Of a stretch of DNA of 64,000 bases, positions 63,847 to 64,000 are shown piece after piece (positions within the stretch are counted from its first letter, which is position 1; the number at the start of each line of letters is the position of its first letter). The notes below the pieces were generated by a model that ran no database searches, was not told the DNA's origin, and worked only from the letters and a program-made list of their open reading frames with translations. A program made the translations under genes and the position numbers. Source of the stretch: JAVBLW01 sp031553215 (GTDB taxonomy: Bacteria; Bacillota_I; Bacilli_A; Acholeplasmatales; Anaeroplasmataceae); assembly GCA_031553215.1 (NCBI GenBank), contig JAVBLW010000003.1:207473-271472 (forward strand). The letters are read 5' to 3'.

Positions 63847-63929
63847 AAAAATATCAAAAGGAGTTGATTAACTATTAATAGTCAAGATATATCTCTTATA
63901 TTTTTAGAATCTTAAATTAAGCCAAGACA

Positions 63930-63966
63930 AAAAATCCTCAAACTGATAATTTTTTAATTTTGAGGA
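63930..63966 (-). terminator. terminator of a minus-strand gene beyond the right edge
   Basis: ATCCTCAAA and TTTGAGGAT arms; on the minus strand TTTTTTG follows. Three minus-strand frames are open at the edge and end near here, so the gene it serves cannot be identified. Confidence 0.6.
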
Positions 63967-64000
63967 TATTAATGATATCGAAATAAATATCGCCGTATAT

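Noticed and set aside
63904..63999. Carboxy-terminal fragment of a minus-strand protein at the right edge
   Set aside because: All three minus-strand frames are open for a short distance from the edge (9 to 31 codons) and none has a recognisable motif, so no CDS can be supported.

Overview
The window is AT-rich (roughly 70% A+T by eye), gene-dense DNA from a low-GC Bacillota (Bacilli-like) chromosome that uses the standard genetic code: TGG is read as Trp and TGA acts as a stop. Supporting traits are GGTGAT or GGAGG ribosome binding sites, T-box leaders, a CIRCE-like operator, CcpA-type cre sites, a DUF1292 (YrzB) - ruvX - alaS block as in Bacillus, and N-terminal lipoprotein signals. Two secreted pectin-degradation lipoproteins with InlB-type or Ig-like repeats point to a gut or plant-fibre niche. 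The exact order cannot be fixed from the sequence; an Erysipelotrichia/RF39/Acholeplasma-side Bacilli lineage is a guess. Most genes are on the minus strand.

Layout. 0-6.5 kb: methionine and one-carbon genes (metH fragment at the left edge, a free-standing MetH activation domain, metF), a pyridoxamine kinase, metY, a LysM amidase, a 23-residue membrane microprotein and a TIM-barrel isomerase. 6.5-17 kb: a housekeeping block, alaS (with Ala T-box) - ruvX - DUF1292 - trmR-like methyltransferase, and murD - nadD - mnmA - recD2 - a 39-aa ORF. 17-32.5 kb: two DegV proteins, an Mn-riboswitch operon (mntP plus a P2-type ATPase), mraY/murE, a DUF815 ATPase, a YlbJ-like membrane protein, ilvE, tRNA-Arg, and rlmD - purM-like - proC. 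32.5-40 kb: an MntR-like regulator, an ABC-2 exporter, an ABC-F protein and a rhamnogalacturonan-acetylesterase-like lipoprotein. 40-48 kb: nadABC with an AAC(3)-family gene, then a 1305-aa pectinesterase lipoprotein. 48-59.5 kb: an Ile/T-box-controlled branched-chain amino acid operon, ilvN-ilvC-cimA-(tnpB)-leuC-leuD-leuB-ilvD-ilvB. 59.5-64 kb: an XRE-controlled NatAB-type ABC cassette, rsuA, an MGMT-like gene, tRNA-Cys and a CIRCE-like promoter at the right edge.

How the genes work together. CimA, LeuCDB, IlvBN, IlvC, IlvD and IlvE cover the citramalate route to isoleucine and the valine pathway. No leuA is present here. A lone IS605-family tnpB sits inside this operon. NadA-B-C make nicotinate mononucleotide and NadD adenylates it. 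The Mn2+ riboswitch couples MntP to the P-type ATPase, which suggests that both export Mn2+; an MntR-like repressor lies 12 kb away. The two pectin-acting lipoproteins share cre-like operators and a second conserved upstream box, suggesting a small carbon-source regulon.

Nothing here is plainly a new defence or mobile system. The best candidates for unfamiliar biology are the shared upstream box of the pectin genes, the CIRCE-like promoter without an evident reading frame, stem-loops in four gaps of the ilv operon, the tnpB/omega-RNA insertion, and several tiny ORFs with strong ribosome binding sites.
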